Of a stretch of DNA of 64,000 bases, positions 36,701 through 48,494 are shown piece after piece. The stretch is taken from NCBI GenBank assembly GCA_013397115.1, contig VWZW01004024.1:1255683-1319682 (forward strand), given 5' to 3'. The stretch comes from Edolisoma coerulescens. Its lineage: Eukaryota; Chordata; Aves; Passeriformes; Campephagidae. A program made the position numbers and the translations under genes. The stretch's first letter is position 1; every line of letters starts with the position of its first letter. The notes beneath the pieces were generated by a model, which was not told the DNA's origin, did not search any database, and saw only the letters and a list, made by a program, of their open reading frames with translations.

Positions 36701-39700
36701 CCCAAAAAACTTACTGCCAAGGATTTGTGTTGAGAAGAGGGATCCTTAAATACTCAGGACTTCATAGTCAGATGAATTGTATCCTTCTGGAAAGCTGAAA
36801 TCTTCACTGCTGTGTTAAATGCAAACCTGATCTGAAGCAGAGCCTACCTGAAGGGTGGAAAATCTAATGTGTGATAAAAGCTTCTCCAGCAGTAACCTGC
36901 AGAACTAGTTGAGGTGAGGTTGGGCAGCTGAGCATGACTGAGACAAGGAAAAGCATGTCAGGGTGCCCAAGTGCAAAGCTTTTAATTGGGCTTGCTTCTC
37001 CAAATCAAATGGATGGACTGAGAGACAGACAATTGTTCACACAGTGAACTGCAGACCATGTCTTGTGTGAGAATTTTGCATGGCTGTTAGTAGAGTCCTG
37101 GAGTGGAGTGGAAGGTGGGAAAAAGAGTTGAGTGTGCTGCCCTTGGGGGACAGCTCACCTAGCAGTCTCCATGTGCTTCTGGAAGATATGGCTGGAGATG
37201 GATACAGCTGCTGATAGAGTTGCTTCCACTCAAAATTCTATTCTTTTGAAAGGATGGGAACAAAGATCGTCTGATGTGGGAACGGAGCACTCTGTCTGGT
37301 TTACTTTTTTTTTTCCTTATCTTTTGTATGATCAATTCTATAGCCACAGTTCAATTCAGGGTACTTTAAATTGTTATCTAAGTCAAAGTGTTACTGCAGG
37401 TACTTCCAGGTCGCTCGCTGCTACCGCGATGAGGGTTCACGGCCTGACAGGCAGCCGGAATTCACCCAGGTAACCAGCCTGTGCTGCCTTTCTCCCTGCT
37501 TCTCAACCCAAGTGGCTTGTAGCTGTTTTCCCTTCTGGAGGCATAGTCTGTGCTAGTCTGGTGCTTCTTGGGGGTACAGAGTTGTTTGGTGTGTGTTTCA
37601 CAGACACAGCCCTTGGAAATTGGAGTGGGACTGACTGAGTGGTTCCTGTCCTTGGCTCTGCAGTGTCCCAGGTGCAGATGTGGGAATTGCATTGCAGCAG
37701 TGATTTTACTTTGATGATACAATCTCCTGTCCTGCTAGGTCAGGCATCCCATTCCTCAGCCTTGAGATCCCAGGCTGAGTTAGCCTGGTTCACTCAAGGC
37801 TGTTTCTTGTGTCCTTGTCATCACTACCTCCTTCACTCCCTGAGGAGGCTGCTGCCTGAGTCATCAGGCTGGAGGGTGATCGTAAGCAGCTCCCAGCCTG
37901 ATGCAGTCATGCTGTGATGTAATTTCGTGTATTGTTTCTTGTTTTGCTGGCTTTGTACTCACAAGTAGCAGTGTGAAAGCAAAACCTATAGCTAATGTGG
38001 AATTCCCCACCTTGTTCTCTGTTTTAAGATAGATATAGAGATGTCATTTGTAGATCAAGCTGGGATCCAGAGGCTGGTAGAGGGCCTCCTGCAACATTCC
38101 TGGCCTCAGGAAAGACCCTTGATTACGACTCCTTTCCCTTCCATGACATACGAGGTGGCACTGGCTGAGTATGGGACTGATAAACCAGACACTCGCTTTG
38201 GGATGAAGGTGAGGGTTTGCCCATTGGAAGCTTGCAGCTTTTCCTTTCATTCAGTGTTTTAATAACTTTTGGATCATGGATACATGGTTGGCTTGAGTTC
38301 TGAGTGCTGTAATTTACCCAAGGTGTCTGTCCCATAATTGCTGCTTTGTGCAGTCTGTTGAAGAAGAGAGGATTTGATCAGTTGACTGTGAAAAATGTAT
38401 GTTCTAATAAAATCTTATTTTAAAGATAATGTAGTGTTAGGGAGCAATGCATCTTGACTATTTAAGGAGCAAAAGCTCCTAAAAAGGAATGGTATTGAAG
38501 GTGCAGGATTTTTGCTTTGTATGCTTACCACCAGTGCTTTTTCCTGTGCTCTCGCCTTTCTCAGATCATGGATATCAGTGATGTTTTACGAGGATCAGAC
38601 ATTCACTTTGTGCAGAATGCCCTCAGTTACCCACATGGCTCCATCAGAGCCATTTGTATCCCTCAGGGACTGGTAAGTGATGCTCTTACACCCAATTCCT
38701 TTGTTGGTATGGCAGTGTTCCTTGCTGTTACTGGTTTTCTTAAGGGAACTTGGGATTGGTTATAATCCATGTCAGGTTGGGCTGAGTGGTGTTAGAATGA
38801 TAAGACAACAGGAAGAGTATTTTATCCTTAGGAAGGGGAGGAAAAGAATGGAGCTGCAAGATGCCGTGAGGATATGGAGCCCTCTCGGGGTTTCACCTTG
38901 CTTTTTGTCACTTTTTTGATGTGCATCTCAGTAATAAATTGTGCCTTGTGACAGGAGATTGAAACAGGGCTGGGCATGGCACAGCTCTGGGATAGGCAGA
39001 GAAGGGTCAGGTGCTTCTGTCACCCACTCCTATTTGCTTTAGCTGCATTTTTGGGTAAAATATCTTGTAATGAGAATGTCATGGACCAAATCCAAGGCTG
39101 ACAATAGATGTGGAAGATCTTTGACACAGCCCTGCATTTTGGCAAGGAAATGGATTTAATTCTGGCTGTAGGTGTCTTTGTAGCTTGGCCAGTATGGAAA
39201 AAACCAAATCCTCTAAATATTGAGTTTTATTTGGGGAACAGGACTTTGCAGCCATGGTTTCTCTTGGGATTCCTTTCATTTTGGCACAAAGTGCAAGTTC
39301 CTGGCTTCCCATGAGAGGGCACTGAGGTGTGTTTTTAAGCAACACAAAAGTAGCATCTAGACCTACCCTAAACACTGGAGTAGATGAAAAAAATCAAGAT
39401 CTTTATGCAGGTCTTCATTTACTGCATGGCTTTGCATGCAAGAGTCAACCCAGTCAATTTTTCTCTGTTCTTCCTCTGATTGAGCTCTGCCTTCCCCATC
39501 AAGAGTGTGGTGGTGTAACCCTTGTTTCTGCAGGCTGGAGGCAGTGATCTGGCCCTGCTGACCAGATAAATGTATCTGTGAGCGGGGAAAAGAAACGTAG
39601 ACCTCGAGGGGTCTCTTCCTGAAAGCAGCCCTCAGAGCAGACACCCACTTACAGCCCAGTGCTGAGGACCCTGTCTGTTCCACAGCCCTCATAAGAACTT

Positions 39701-42700
39701 GAACTAGAAACAAAAGAATTTGAGGAGTTTGGAAACAGCTTAGTCAGTAGATTTGATACCTAGTCAAGTTTTCCAGGCTGATCTTTGCTGTGTCTTCTCT
39801 TGCTCTTTCCCCAGAGGTATCTTACAAATAAAGACTTGGAGTCGTTAAAGGAGTCTGCAAAATCCCAGTTTAAGCAGGTGAGACAGAAGCTCTCCTGAGG
39901 CATTGGAAGGAGTGAGTGACGAAGTGTGATAAAGGCAGAGGAAGCTAGAAGAGCAGTTTTTAATAGCTGAGAGTCAGGGCCTGAGCATGTGATGCTTCAA
40001 GGCGAGAGAGGGCAGTACTGCACTGAACATACCCTTACCGTTCTCCAGGAAATCGTGGAAATTATCCGCAGACCTGATGGAAGCTTGAAGTCTCTGCTTA
40101 CCAAGTTCCTTGGTGAGAAGGAGCAGTCAGAGCTTATCCAAGCCCTGAACATGCAGGAGGATGATGTGGTGCTGCTGGCAGCTGGAGAACACAAGCAAGT
40201 GGTAGGAGGCATTTCTTGGGTGGCTGTGTGAGTTGAATGTTGCTGATGATGGTTTTGATATTATCTGACCTTAGTCTGATTCTTCTTCTTATTAAAATAG
40301 GTCATCATCTAATTTTCTGTTTCTCTGGAATGGCAGCTATAGCAACAGCAAATGTACCCATTACTTTTATGGCCCTCAGTCAAATTCTGGGCAGGACTTG
40401 TAACTGAAATGAAGGCTGAAATATAAAAAACCCTGCAACAAATCAGTGCCTTCTTTTCTCTTAACTTTATTTTTAAAGCATCAAACAGATTGGAAAATGA
40501 GGTCAACTAGGTAATTGTGTCTCCCATAAGTGGATGACTTATTAGCAGCAGTGGTGGGAGATTCTATCCCTACCCTTCTCTCTATTCTTGCCAGAAGATG
40601 TTGCCTTCCAGGCATTGTTTTATTATAAGATGTCACACTTTGCTTGATAGCCAGAATTTTGTTGTATTCTCTTCTGTGCCTTCATTTCTCTGTCTGCAAA
40701 GTGTGGATCTTACATGGCCTCCCCCAGTTAATCCACATGTGTGGAGCTGGAGGTTAGTCTGAGAAAGTTCTGAAGATGAAATAGCTGGAGAGAAATGGAC
40801 TTCCAAGCTACTTACTTGGTCTCTGTCAAACCCTGGCCCTGCTGCTGCCTCAGCAGGAAGGTGATATATTTCAGGATATGAGGCAAAAGTGTTCAAGGCA
40901 ACAATTCATTACAGCTGATGCTGTCTGTGGTACTTCTTTATGGAACACTTCCCTGAGTGACTTCCCTGATGGTAAAATCACCCTGTCTCATCTCCCTTCT
41001 CTGTTGTAGTGCTCTGCATTAGGAACCCTGCGGTTGTTGAGTGCCAGCCTCCTGGAGGCAGCTGGGCTGGCACTCCGTGATCCCACAGCCTTTCACTTCC
41101 TCTGGGTGGTGGATTTCCCCCTTTTCCTCCCCAAGGCCAAGAATCCCACTGAACTGGAATCTGCTCATCACCCCTTCACTGCCCCTCATCCTTCAGATGC
41201 CACCCTCCTGTATTCTGATCCCACAAAGGTAACCAACTTCATGCCTGCCATGCTGGCTCTTTTACAGCTGCTCACATGGAAAACCGGGCAAGCAGCAGCT
41301 GAGTTCAGTGTAAAAAGAGATGTTGTTTCATGACTGACTGCACAAGGAGGACTTAGATCTGTTGGAGTGAGTCCAGAGGAGGCCGCTGAGATGATCAAAG
41401 GGTTGGAGCACTTCTGCTATGAGGAAAGGCTGAAGGAGCTGAGGTTGTTCAGCCTGGAGAGGAGAAGGCTCAGGAGCAACAGTGCCTAAAGAGGCTACAA
41501 GAGAGCTGGAGAGGGACGTTTTGCAGAGGCAAGCAGTGATAGAACAAGGGGAAATGGTTTTGAACTGAAGGAGGGTAGACTTAGATTGGTATTAAGAAAA
41601 AAATCTTCCCTATGAGGCACTGGTGCAGGTTGCCCAGAGCAGCTGTGGCTGCCCCATCCCTGGCAGTGTTCAGGGCCAGGCTGGACACGGCTTGGAGCAA
41701 TCTAGGGTAGTGGAAGGTGTGCCCATGGCAGAGGATTGGAACTAGAGGATCTTTAAGGTCCCTCCCAACCCAAACCATTGTGTGATTCTATGATCTTGTA
41801 CATGTCTGGAAGAGATGGCTTTCTGATTGCTGCAAATAGCAAGTATTCATGTGTGCCCTGACAAAAGGAGCTTATAGAAAACAGAAATCTTATATTCTGA
41901 CCCATCCCATTTGCTTCAGGTTTGATGAACTTTTCAAAAGGATATGTACTCCTCCCACATCAGTTAGAGGCAGTCCATGCCTCCAGCAGGTCTGTTACCT
42001 GAATTGCAATGTACCCCTGAGAGAACAGTTTTATAGAGTTTCGTGGCTTCATTCCCAGTGTCTTTGCCATCTTGGTGCATGTTGTTTTTAGGTGCAGCTG
42101 TGCCCCAGCCTCACCAAGGTGCCTGTTTCTGTCTCTGCAGGTCCGTAGCCAGCACTATGACCTTGTGCTGAATGGCATTGAGGTTGGAGGTGGCTCCATC
42201 AGAATTCACAGTGCAGAACAACAGCGTTTTGTGCTGGAGAAAGTGCTGAAGGTAACACCTACAGATGCCTCTAACGCTCTCTTGGAGATTTAAAAGCATT
42301 AATTAATTTAAATATTAATTGCATATTCTGAAAGAAACACTTGTGCTTCTCAGATGGAGACATAACTCCTAGCCCTGACCAATGGATGATTTCATTGTAC
42401 CTTCATCCTGTGTTGCTAATAGGAAGAGCATTGCTTGTCCACTGACACCTCTTAATGTAATTTTGCAGGAGGATTCCGAGGTGCTTTCCCATCTGATTGA
42501 GGCTTTGGAATTTGGAGCTCCACCCCATGGAGGAATTGCTTTAGGTAAGTGGTCTGTAGCTCTGCAGATGCAGGTGTTTAGNTTTTTTGTGCTTTTTTTT
42601 TTTTTTTTTTTTTTTGTGCATACTAGATCCCGGGAACAAGGCTCATGGTTGTTAGGAAAAGCCTTGGTGCTTCCATCTCTGCAGCAGCTTTGTGGAAAGA

Positions 42701-43771
42701 AACAGAGGTCTGGTCACCAAGTGTGGAAAGTTGGGGTGTTCCTCCCCAGAGTCACAGTGGGATTTAGGTCTTACGCAAGGACGTTGGTAGCTCTAAGGAT
42801 GGTCCTTATCTGCTGATCTGCAAACCCTGTATTCAGTAAGGTTAGGTCAGCTTTGTTCCCATTCCTGTGCAGCCAGAGCAGGATCCCTGTGCTGCTTGCC
42901 TGGAGGCATGGGACAGCATGGGACTTTATGTTTCACGTCCTTTCCCTCTGCTGCTGTCTCACTTCCCTTCTTCCTCATTTCTTTTGCTCACTAATTTAGG
43001 TAATGTCAGGGTTTGGGTTTTTCCCTAGAACCATGCAAGTTTGTGGTTTAAAGAAAAAGGGAAAAAAAACCAAACCAACCAACAACACCCTCCCCACACT
43101 CACCAAAATAAAAAAGCCTACAAAAAACAAAGGTATTTTAACCTGTGGTCTTACAGTTTGACTTTCCTCCATCCAGTCACCCAGAGGCTTTTGTTCCTTT
43201 TGAATTCTTCTTAGTGGTTGTAATCCTTCCAAACTGGTTAATGCAAAGCTCTGAGCTGTAAAGCAGAACCCTGCCAGTGTCCTGCCAATCAGCTGCCCAG
43301 GTTTTGTTATGCTGTGTTTGCTGTCTGTGTCCTGCAGCCCTTGGTGTGTTACAGAACTTCCTGCAATATTGAAAAGCTTTATTTTGGTAGACGTTTCTGC
43401 TCTTGAGGCAAATCTGTTTCTCTGCTACCAGCTAAGATAATTTTTTTTTCTCCCTTACTTGCTTCACTCTTTTTCTTCAAGCTCACTGATATTACCTCCT
43501 CAATCTTTCTGATTTTTCTGACTCAGGGGAGGTAATACAGAGCCATAACTCAAGTGTTTCACCAATTTGTTTTCTGCTTGTAGGACTTGACAGGCTGATC
43601 TCTCTCATCGTTGATGCTCCGAGTATCCGGGACGTCATAGCCTTTCCAAAATCCTTCAGGGGAAGAGACCTGATGGGCAATGCTCCAGACTATGTCACTC
43701 CAGAAGAACTAGAGCCGTATCACATTCAGGTTTCCTGGCCTCTTGAAGAAAAAGAGGCAAAGAAAAACTGA
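30748..43771 (+). CDS. DARS2: Mitochondrial aspartyl-tRNA synthetase (17 exons)
   Basis: The exons are 30748-30817, 31897-31996, 32741-32807, 33077-33178, 34259-34354, 35017-35140, 35773-35819, 36513-36619, 37400-37469, 38029-38208, 38565-38672, 39815-39877, 40049-40201, 41010-41228, 42141-42251, 42469-42544 and 43584-43771 (TGA 43769-43771). Phases agree and the sum is 1881 nt, giving 626 residues (human 645). Domains: an Ala/Arg/Leu-rich mitochondrial presequence (about 1-25), OB-fold anticodon-binding domain (about 30-140), class II motif 1 around 180-200, QSPQ at 222-225, motif 2 with CYRDE at 245-249, the bacterial-type GAD insertion (about 330-440), and motif 3 GGIALGLDRL with Arg568. 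It charges mitochondrial tRNA-Asp with aspartate in the matrix; the GAD domain marks it as the bacterial/mitochondrial type rather than cytosolic DARS1. All catalytic motifs are intact. Confidence 0.97.
31280..31570 (+). mobile_element. CR1 LINE 3' fragment, plus orientation, in DARS2 intron 1
   Basis: A well preserved CR1 tail: ACTGAAGGAGGGCAGATTTA, GGTGAGGCCCTGGCACAGG, GGTTGCCCAGGGAAGCTGTG, GGAAGTGTCCAAGGCCAGGC and a CTGTGATTCTA end. The 101-residue plus frame and the minus frames over it are repeat sequence, not genes. Confidence 0.93.
32741..32807 (+). other. DARS2: DARS2 exon 3, 67 nt, with an interrupted polypyrimidine tract
   Basis: The acceptor AG at 32739-32740 is preceded by CATGGATC directly upstream, so the pyrimidine tract ends ten bases short of the splice site. 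The exon is 67 nt (not a multiple of three) and encodes the OB-fold strand QFLVLRDF. Skipping it would shift the frame. In human DARS2, variants in the intron 2 tract before this exon cause exon skipping in LBSL (established knowledge). Confidence 0.85.
34672..34830 (-). mobile_element. CR1 LINE 3' end, minus orientation, in DARS2 intron 5
   Basis: It begins GAATCACAGAATGGTTTGGG (the reversed CR1 3' terminus) and continues through GGAGCCTTAAAGATCATC and GAACACTTCCGGGGATGGGG. It is truncated within about 160 bp. Confidence 0.93.
41346..41795 (+). mobile_element. CR1 LINE 3' fragment, plus orientation, in DARS2 intron 14
   Basis: A longer CR1 tail starting around GATCAAAGGGTTGGAGCACT and containing GAGGAAAGGCTGAAGGAGCT, GTTCAGCCTGGAGAGGAGAA, GGTTGCCCAGAGCAGCTGTG and the end GTGTGATTCTATGAT. 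Confidence 0.95.
42582..42617 (+). repeat. Poly-T run with an ambiguous base in DARS2 intron 16
   Basis: A run of about 24 T follows a single N at 42582 and a short GCTTTT stretch, 38 bp after the exon 16 donor. The length is likely unreliable in the assembly. Confidence 0.8.
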
Positions 43772-44202
43772 CCTCAAGTCAGTGATGTAAGCTGATCTGA
43801 TCAACCAGCGGTAGTTACAGCTTCTAAAGGCCAGGATTCAGTTCAGAAAGTATCAGCTGTTGTGGCAGGAGGGGAGACAATCCAACCCCACTGTACTCTT
43901 GGCAGTTTCAGGATGGAGTGGGAAGTAGATAAGGGGTCTTCCTGGTAGGAATTCACCTTTGGGAGGTAATGGGAAGGAGATGTAAAAAAGCATAAGAAAA
44001 GAACATCATTTTAGCTTAGGATATTGAAACTATTTGCTTTAGGGTGTCATGTTGGAGGGAAGATGGGTTTTTTCCAACCCTCCCTTCTTACATGTCCTTT
44101 GTAAAGTATTCCTCCTCCCATCTGGAGGAGATAGTCAGCTTCCCTGGAAGGATGGTTTGTATTCCTGATGATCATTAAATCATGTCAGCTGAGGACTGTG
44201 AC

Positions 44203-44208
44203 AATAAA
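44203..44208 (+). promoter_or_regulatory. DARS2: DARS2 poly(A) signal
   Basis: Canonical AATAAA, 431 nt after the DARS2 stop, followed within 20-30 nt by a GT-containing stretch. The 3'UTR is therefore about 450 nt and holds nothing else recognisable. Confidence 0.7.
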
Positions 44209-44229
44209 ACTGTGCTGGACCGGGAGCTC

Positions 44230-45362
44230 TGGGCACTGCACAGCCAAACTTCAGTGCAGTCAGCAACTTTTCTCATGTTGGAGGGTACCAGATCATGCAG
44301 AACTTTGCCATGGGGAGTTCACATTCAGCTGTTTTCCCTTCAGAGGAGAGGGAGAGAAGCATTGATGATGTTTGCAACAGTTATCCTCATAATACTCATC
44401 AAAGAGGTGTTGATCTGTTTTTGGGGCCTGTGGTCCTGGTGCTTTCAGCACAGTCATTCAGGAATTGTAATTTTGTATATAAAGTTTTCCTGGCAGTGTG
44501 GTTTTGGCTGAGTGTAGCTTTGGGCCTTCTCTACAACAGCAAGCTGCCAGTTTTTCTTTGTGACCCCTAGTCCCTGCAGGAGATGCCAAGAAATCTGTGG
44601 CATCATAGCAGGGTTCCCAGTCTTCTGTGATCTCTGCCTGTCCTGCAAAACCTACTGCTGCAGTGGTGAGGGATGCAGCAGCAACTTCCTCCCAGGCTTG
44701 TTCATCCTTATCCCACACCAGAACATCCACAGGGCAGGGGTGACTGTTCTGAGGAGAGGTGAAGGTGAAGAAGCTGAGGAAAAGAGATTACTTCATGAAG
44801 ATGAGAAGATGGTGCAGGAAAAGGGAGAGCTCCTGTGTCCCATCTGGGAAGGACAGCAGGAGGCATGTGCCAGGGGAAGTGTTCAAGGACAGAAGGAAGA
44901 CTGCAGTTCTCGTCTGAGCTGGTACTGAGCTCCAGCCTTCTGCTAGAGAGCCTGTCCTGCAGATTCTGTCAGATCCTGGTCTGCTCCAAGGGTTAGCCAC
45001 TATTTCAGTCTCCACATCATGGGATAACATTGCATGGTGGTGTACACAGTTGTTGTTTTTTAAATACTGAACTGTTCTGCTGATAAGACTTAGTTAGGCA
45101 GGCGGCTCTTCTTAAGGGTGGTTTTCGGGGTTTTTTTGAGTACCATCCATAGAAAGTGACACTAGGGCTGACTTGCTGCTGCTTTGCAGATTATAAGATG
45201 ATGGAGTTATGTGTGTAAAAGAAAACTTAAATACTTTCTTTGCTTCTGGCATGATTGTTGTTTTCAGTCTCAGAGCTGGTTAATTATTTACAACAGAACA
45301 ATCCTGGATTTGTATTCACATTCATTTTAGCCAAACACTGAATTCCTTCATTTTTTCCTCAT
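44230..45362. other. Intergenic sequence downstream of DARS2
   Basis: No repeat family or gene is recognisable. A 122-residue cysteine-rich open frame at 44560-44928 has no splice context or family match, so I do not call it. Confidence 0.6.
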
Positions 45363-45367
45363 ATGGG

Positions 45368-46151
45368 TGTCTTGGTTTGAAAGACAAGTGTCTGCTAAGG
45401 AAGGTAGGAGCCTCCCTTGGAATTGAAAATGAAACCCCCTTCCCTCCGAATTACTATAATTTTGGAATTAAGGGGCTTTCAGGCAAAGGTATGAGAAATA
45501 GGAATAACAGTTCTTTACTTATATATATATATGTATANNNNNNNNNNNNNNNNNNNNNNNNNNNNNNNNNNNNNNNNNNNNNNNNNNNNNNNNNNNNNNN
45601 NNNNNNNNNNNNNNNNNNNNNNNNNNNNNNNNNNNNNNNNNNNNNNNNNNNNNNNNNNNNNNNNNNNNNNNNNNNNNNNNNNNNNNNNNNNNNNNNNNNN
45701 NNNNNNNNNNNNNNNNNNNNNNNNNNNNNNNNNNNNNNNNNNNNNNNNNNNNNNNNNNNNNNNNNNNNNNNNNNNGGCTTCCAGCGGGGCAGGGAAAGGC
45801 AGGCTTGGGGTCCCGGAGTTTTTCTCTGAGGCACGGTGGGAGGAAAGCCGGAGAAAAGCAGGACTCCACAGTGGTGAGTTCTTCCCAAAGCGGACCCAGC
45901 CTCTCTCCCCTCCGAACGCCGAGAGAACAAGAACAGGGGCCGCACCCAACCCCCCCTTTTTTCAGTTCAAGTCGCAGCATCTCTGCCCCACACGAGAAAC
46001 CTCAGGTAAAAAGAGGGCAGCCAGTCAGCTCTCTCCCTGTGGCCAGGTCCTTTTGTCTCTCTTAAGTGCTCAGTAATTTGTCTCCTAGCTACATGTATGG
46101 GGAAAATTCTTTAAGAGAAAAAACCAAAGGGTAACTCCTAAAACCCAAACA
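45368..46151. mobile_element. Solo LTR, second copy of the 7241 family, containing the assembly gap
   Basis: It has the same TGTCTTGGTTTGAAAG start and CCTAAAACCCAAACA end as the copy at 7241-8129. It is flanked by a perfect 5-bp duplication, atggg, at 45363-45367 and 46152-46156. The middle is replaced by 238 N (45538-45775), starting inside the TA microsatellite of the LTR. The visible parts align with the first copy with scattered substitutions and small indels, so the two are independent insertions of one family. The open frames spanning the N run are meaningless. Confidence 0.92.
45538..45775. other. Assembly gap (238 N)
   Basis: The gap falls wholly inside the LTR at 45368-46151. Comparison with the other copy suggests about 380 bp of LTR belongs here, so the gap may be under-sized by about 140 bp. 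Confidence 0.95.
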
Positions 46152-46156
46152 ATGGG

Positions 46157-47363
46157 CTATTCATTCTTACTTGAAATCAATTCACCTGTAGTTTACCATT
46201 TTTTTTTCTTTCCCTGAGTAGAAGCTTTCAGTAATGGAGTGAGGATCAGTTTTCAGAGAATCTGACCCGAAAAACAGATCCCTAGGCAGATCCATGGTAA
46301 ACTTTATGATCCTCATGGATCCCCTCCAGCTGAGGACATTCTGTGAATTTAGCTGTAAGGGTTTTGTATAAAGTGCTACAAAGACAGAAAATGTTCCCAG
46401 AATTTAAGATGGAGTTTAATCCTGTATTGTGCTGGTATGTCTCTCGAGATTAGCTAAATTACAATGTAATTTACTAAATTGCAATATAACACAGCAGCTT
46501 TATGTAATCCTGTGCTGCAGATACTCAGAGGTTCAGAGTGCTGATTAATTCTCAGTTCTGCTGAAAACAGACCACTGCTATATGAAAATATTATCACTTG
46601 TAACAAGTCAGCTGAAATATTCAAATAATGGTTTCAGCTGTTTGCAGCTGGATTTGTACCCACTATTTTATCCTGAGTGTGAGCAGGAGGTGGGGTTTTG
46701 TACATTCCCAATCTCCGGAATGACTCTGCTGCTCTGGAAGCACCTCTCCCACTCCAAGGAATGGAGCAGTGATGTTGCACTGAATGCAGGCAGCCTAAGA
46801 AAATGAGTCTATATTGGTAAAAGCAGAAGGATAAAGAGAATTTATGGTCTCAAATGCATGGATTTCCATTTTTTTCCCCAGTTATTTTTTACCTTTGCTT
46901 GCACAGTGATGTGTTTGGAGCACTCTTGGTGTGATGAGGATCCTTGGTGCATTCTTGAGCCCCTGTGCTCACAGCAGCAGAACAGGCAGAGACAAGACAG
47001 CCACCCAAACGGTGCCAGATGGGAATCCCCCGTGTCAGCTTCACGTGACTTTACCTCTAAATGTTTGGGCTCTGATTCCAGGCTTGTGTTCTAGTTTGTT
47101 GTGTTCCTTTGGAAGCATTGTTTTCTGTAATTAAAAAATGATGATTACATGCAGTCAACAGCTGTGCCAGACACAATTTTACAGCGAGCAGAGTTCTGTG
47201 ACAGATACATTCAGATGGATTGGTCACATTTGCCTCTAATAACCCATCAGGAACCAACTTGCTTGTTATGCTGTGATAGGCTTGGTGTTCACTGCAGAGC
47301 TGAAGAAAAGCATTGTGGACAGTTCCCCCATTAATTTGGTCATATTTTAACCATATTTGTATT
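46157..47363. other. Intergenic sequence, nothing recognised
   Basis: AT-rich, without a repeat family, exon or RNA gene that I can support. Confidence 0.6.
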
Positions 47364-47785
47364 TCATAGAATTATAGAATCCAAGAATGGTTTGGGCTGG
47401 GAGGAGTCTTAAAGACCATCTAGTTCCACCCCCTGCCATGGGCAGGGACACCTTCTACTAGACCAGGTTGGTCCAAGTCCCATCCAGCCTGGCCTTGGAC
47501 ACTTCCAGGGATCCAGGGGCAGCCACAGCTTCTCTGGGCACCCTGTGCCAGGGCCTCCTCACTGTCACAGTAAAGCATTTCTTTCTAATACCCAATCTAA
47601 ACCTGCTCTCTGTCACTTTAAACTTATATCCCCTTGTCCTGTCACTACGTGCCCTTGCAAAAAGTACCTCCCGCTCTTTCTTGTAGACTCTCTTCTGTAT
47701 TTCTATAGCCTTGAGTTCTGTTAAACTATGTGTTATTCTAAAAACTACTTCCTCATACTTTAAACCTCTCACCTGGTCATGACAC
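47364..47785 (-). mobile_element. CR1 LINE 3' fragment, minus orientation
   Basis: It starts at the reversed CR1 end (ATAGAATCCAAGAATGGTTT), then GACCATCTAGTTCCACCCCC, CTGGCCTTGGACACTTCCAG and CCTTGTCCTGTCACTACGTG. It is longer than most copies in the window. Confidence 0.94.
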
Positions 47786-48045
47786 AAGGCACTTTCCCTT
47801 GTAGCTTACAGAAGGAATGATATTCAAATTTCTTATGTGTTTTCTGTTCTGCTTATCATTTCATGAATTAATACCCTCTTTTTTTTTCATTCACATCTAT
47901 TTTAAGCTGTACAGTTTTAGGCAATTCACCTACTTTCCTGGGGAAATCCCTGCATGCCTTCTGTGCAGTGACTTTCCATACATCCATGGACAGCTGGATG
48001 GCTGTCCCATTCCACTATAAAAGGAAAAGCTGGGAAGGGTTCTTT

Positions 48046-48488
48046 TGATAGATTTTCCTGACGAAAAACCAGGCACGAATATGGCAACATTATATCTGAG
48101 AACTATTTATTGAAAGAAAAAAAAAAGAGAGAGAGAAAAAAGAGGGACGGGGAAAGAGACAGAAGACAGGGGACAGCGTTACCACAGCACCCCGGCTGCC
48201 AGCCGCGGTTTGGCAGACGGAGCGTGCGGGTTGCGAACCGCGCGGTGCGAGTGCGCGGCTTCGGGCTGTGCGCGGTTTTCAAGCGGCAGCAGCAGCAGCA
48301 GCGGGCCCGTGCCTCCGACGGCGGCTGCGAGCGGGGTGCGGGCGGCGGCTGCGAGCAGTGACTGCTGGATGCAGGCGGTGGCTGCGAGCGGCGGCTGCGG
48401 AGCACGAGGTCTGTGCGGTGACAAGCTAGCAATCGGCACAGCAGGGCGAGGCAGGCACGGGCAGGGAAACAGGACNCAGGGCAACACA
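48046..48488 (-). mobile_element. Solo LTR with 6-bp target duplication, GC-rich U3
   Basis: On the plus strand it starts TGATAGATTTTCCTGACG and ends GGGCAACACA, flanked by a perfect 6-bp duplication, ttcttt, at 48040-48045 and 48489-48494. Orientation is minus: read that way, an AATAAA (plus-strand 48106-48111) lies about 60 bp before the 3' end, as in an R region. A GC- and CpG-rich U3 with a CAG/GCA run (about 48284-48301) precedes it. A 6-bp duplication is typical of ERVK-type (class II) and alpharetrovirus-like elements. No internal genes are present. There is one N at 48476. The 141- and 102-residue minus frames here are LTR sequence. Confidence 0.88.
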
Positions 48489-48494
48489 TTCTTT

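Larger units (their letters stand above)
31997..43583 (+). other. DARS2: DARS2 introns 2-16
   Basis: Those above 300 bp are 31997-32740, 33179-34258, 34355-35016, 35141-35772, 35820-36512, 36620-37399, 37470-38028, 38209-38564, 38673-39814, 40202-41009, 41229-42140 and 42545-43583. Apart from the CR1 pieces at 34672 and 41346 and the poly-T run near 42593 they hold nothing I recognise. Confidence 0.7.

Noticed and set aside
44363..44430. TGATGATG followed by further TGAT motifs, considered as a C/D box snoRNA of GAS5 type
   Set aside because: No D box (CTGA) at the right spacing and no terminal stem. The strand is also opposite to human GAS5.
44560..44928. 122-residue cysteine-rich plus-strand open frame
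   Set aside because: No recognisable domain, no splice context, and it changes from Cys-rich to Glu/Lys-rich without family resemblance. It lies beyond the DARS2 poly(A) signal.
45377..46076. Open frames of 144-181 residues on both strands
   Set aside because: They span the 238-base N run and LTR sequence; they are artefacts.
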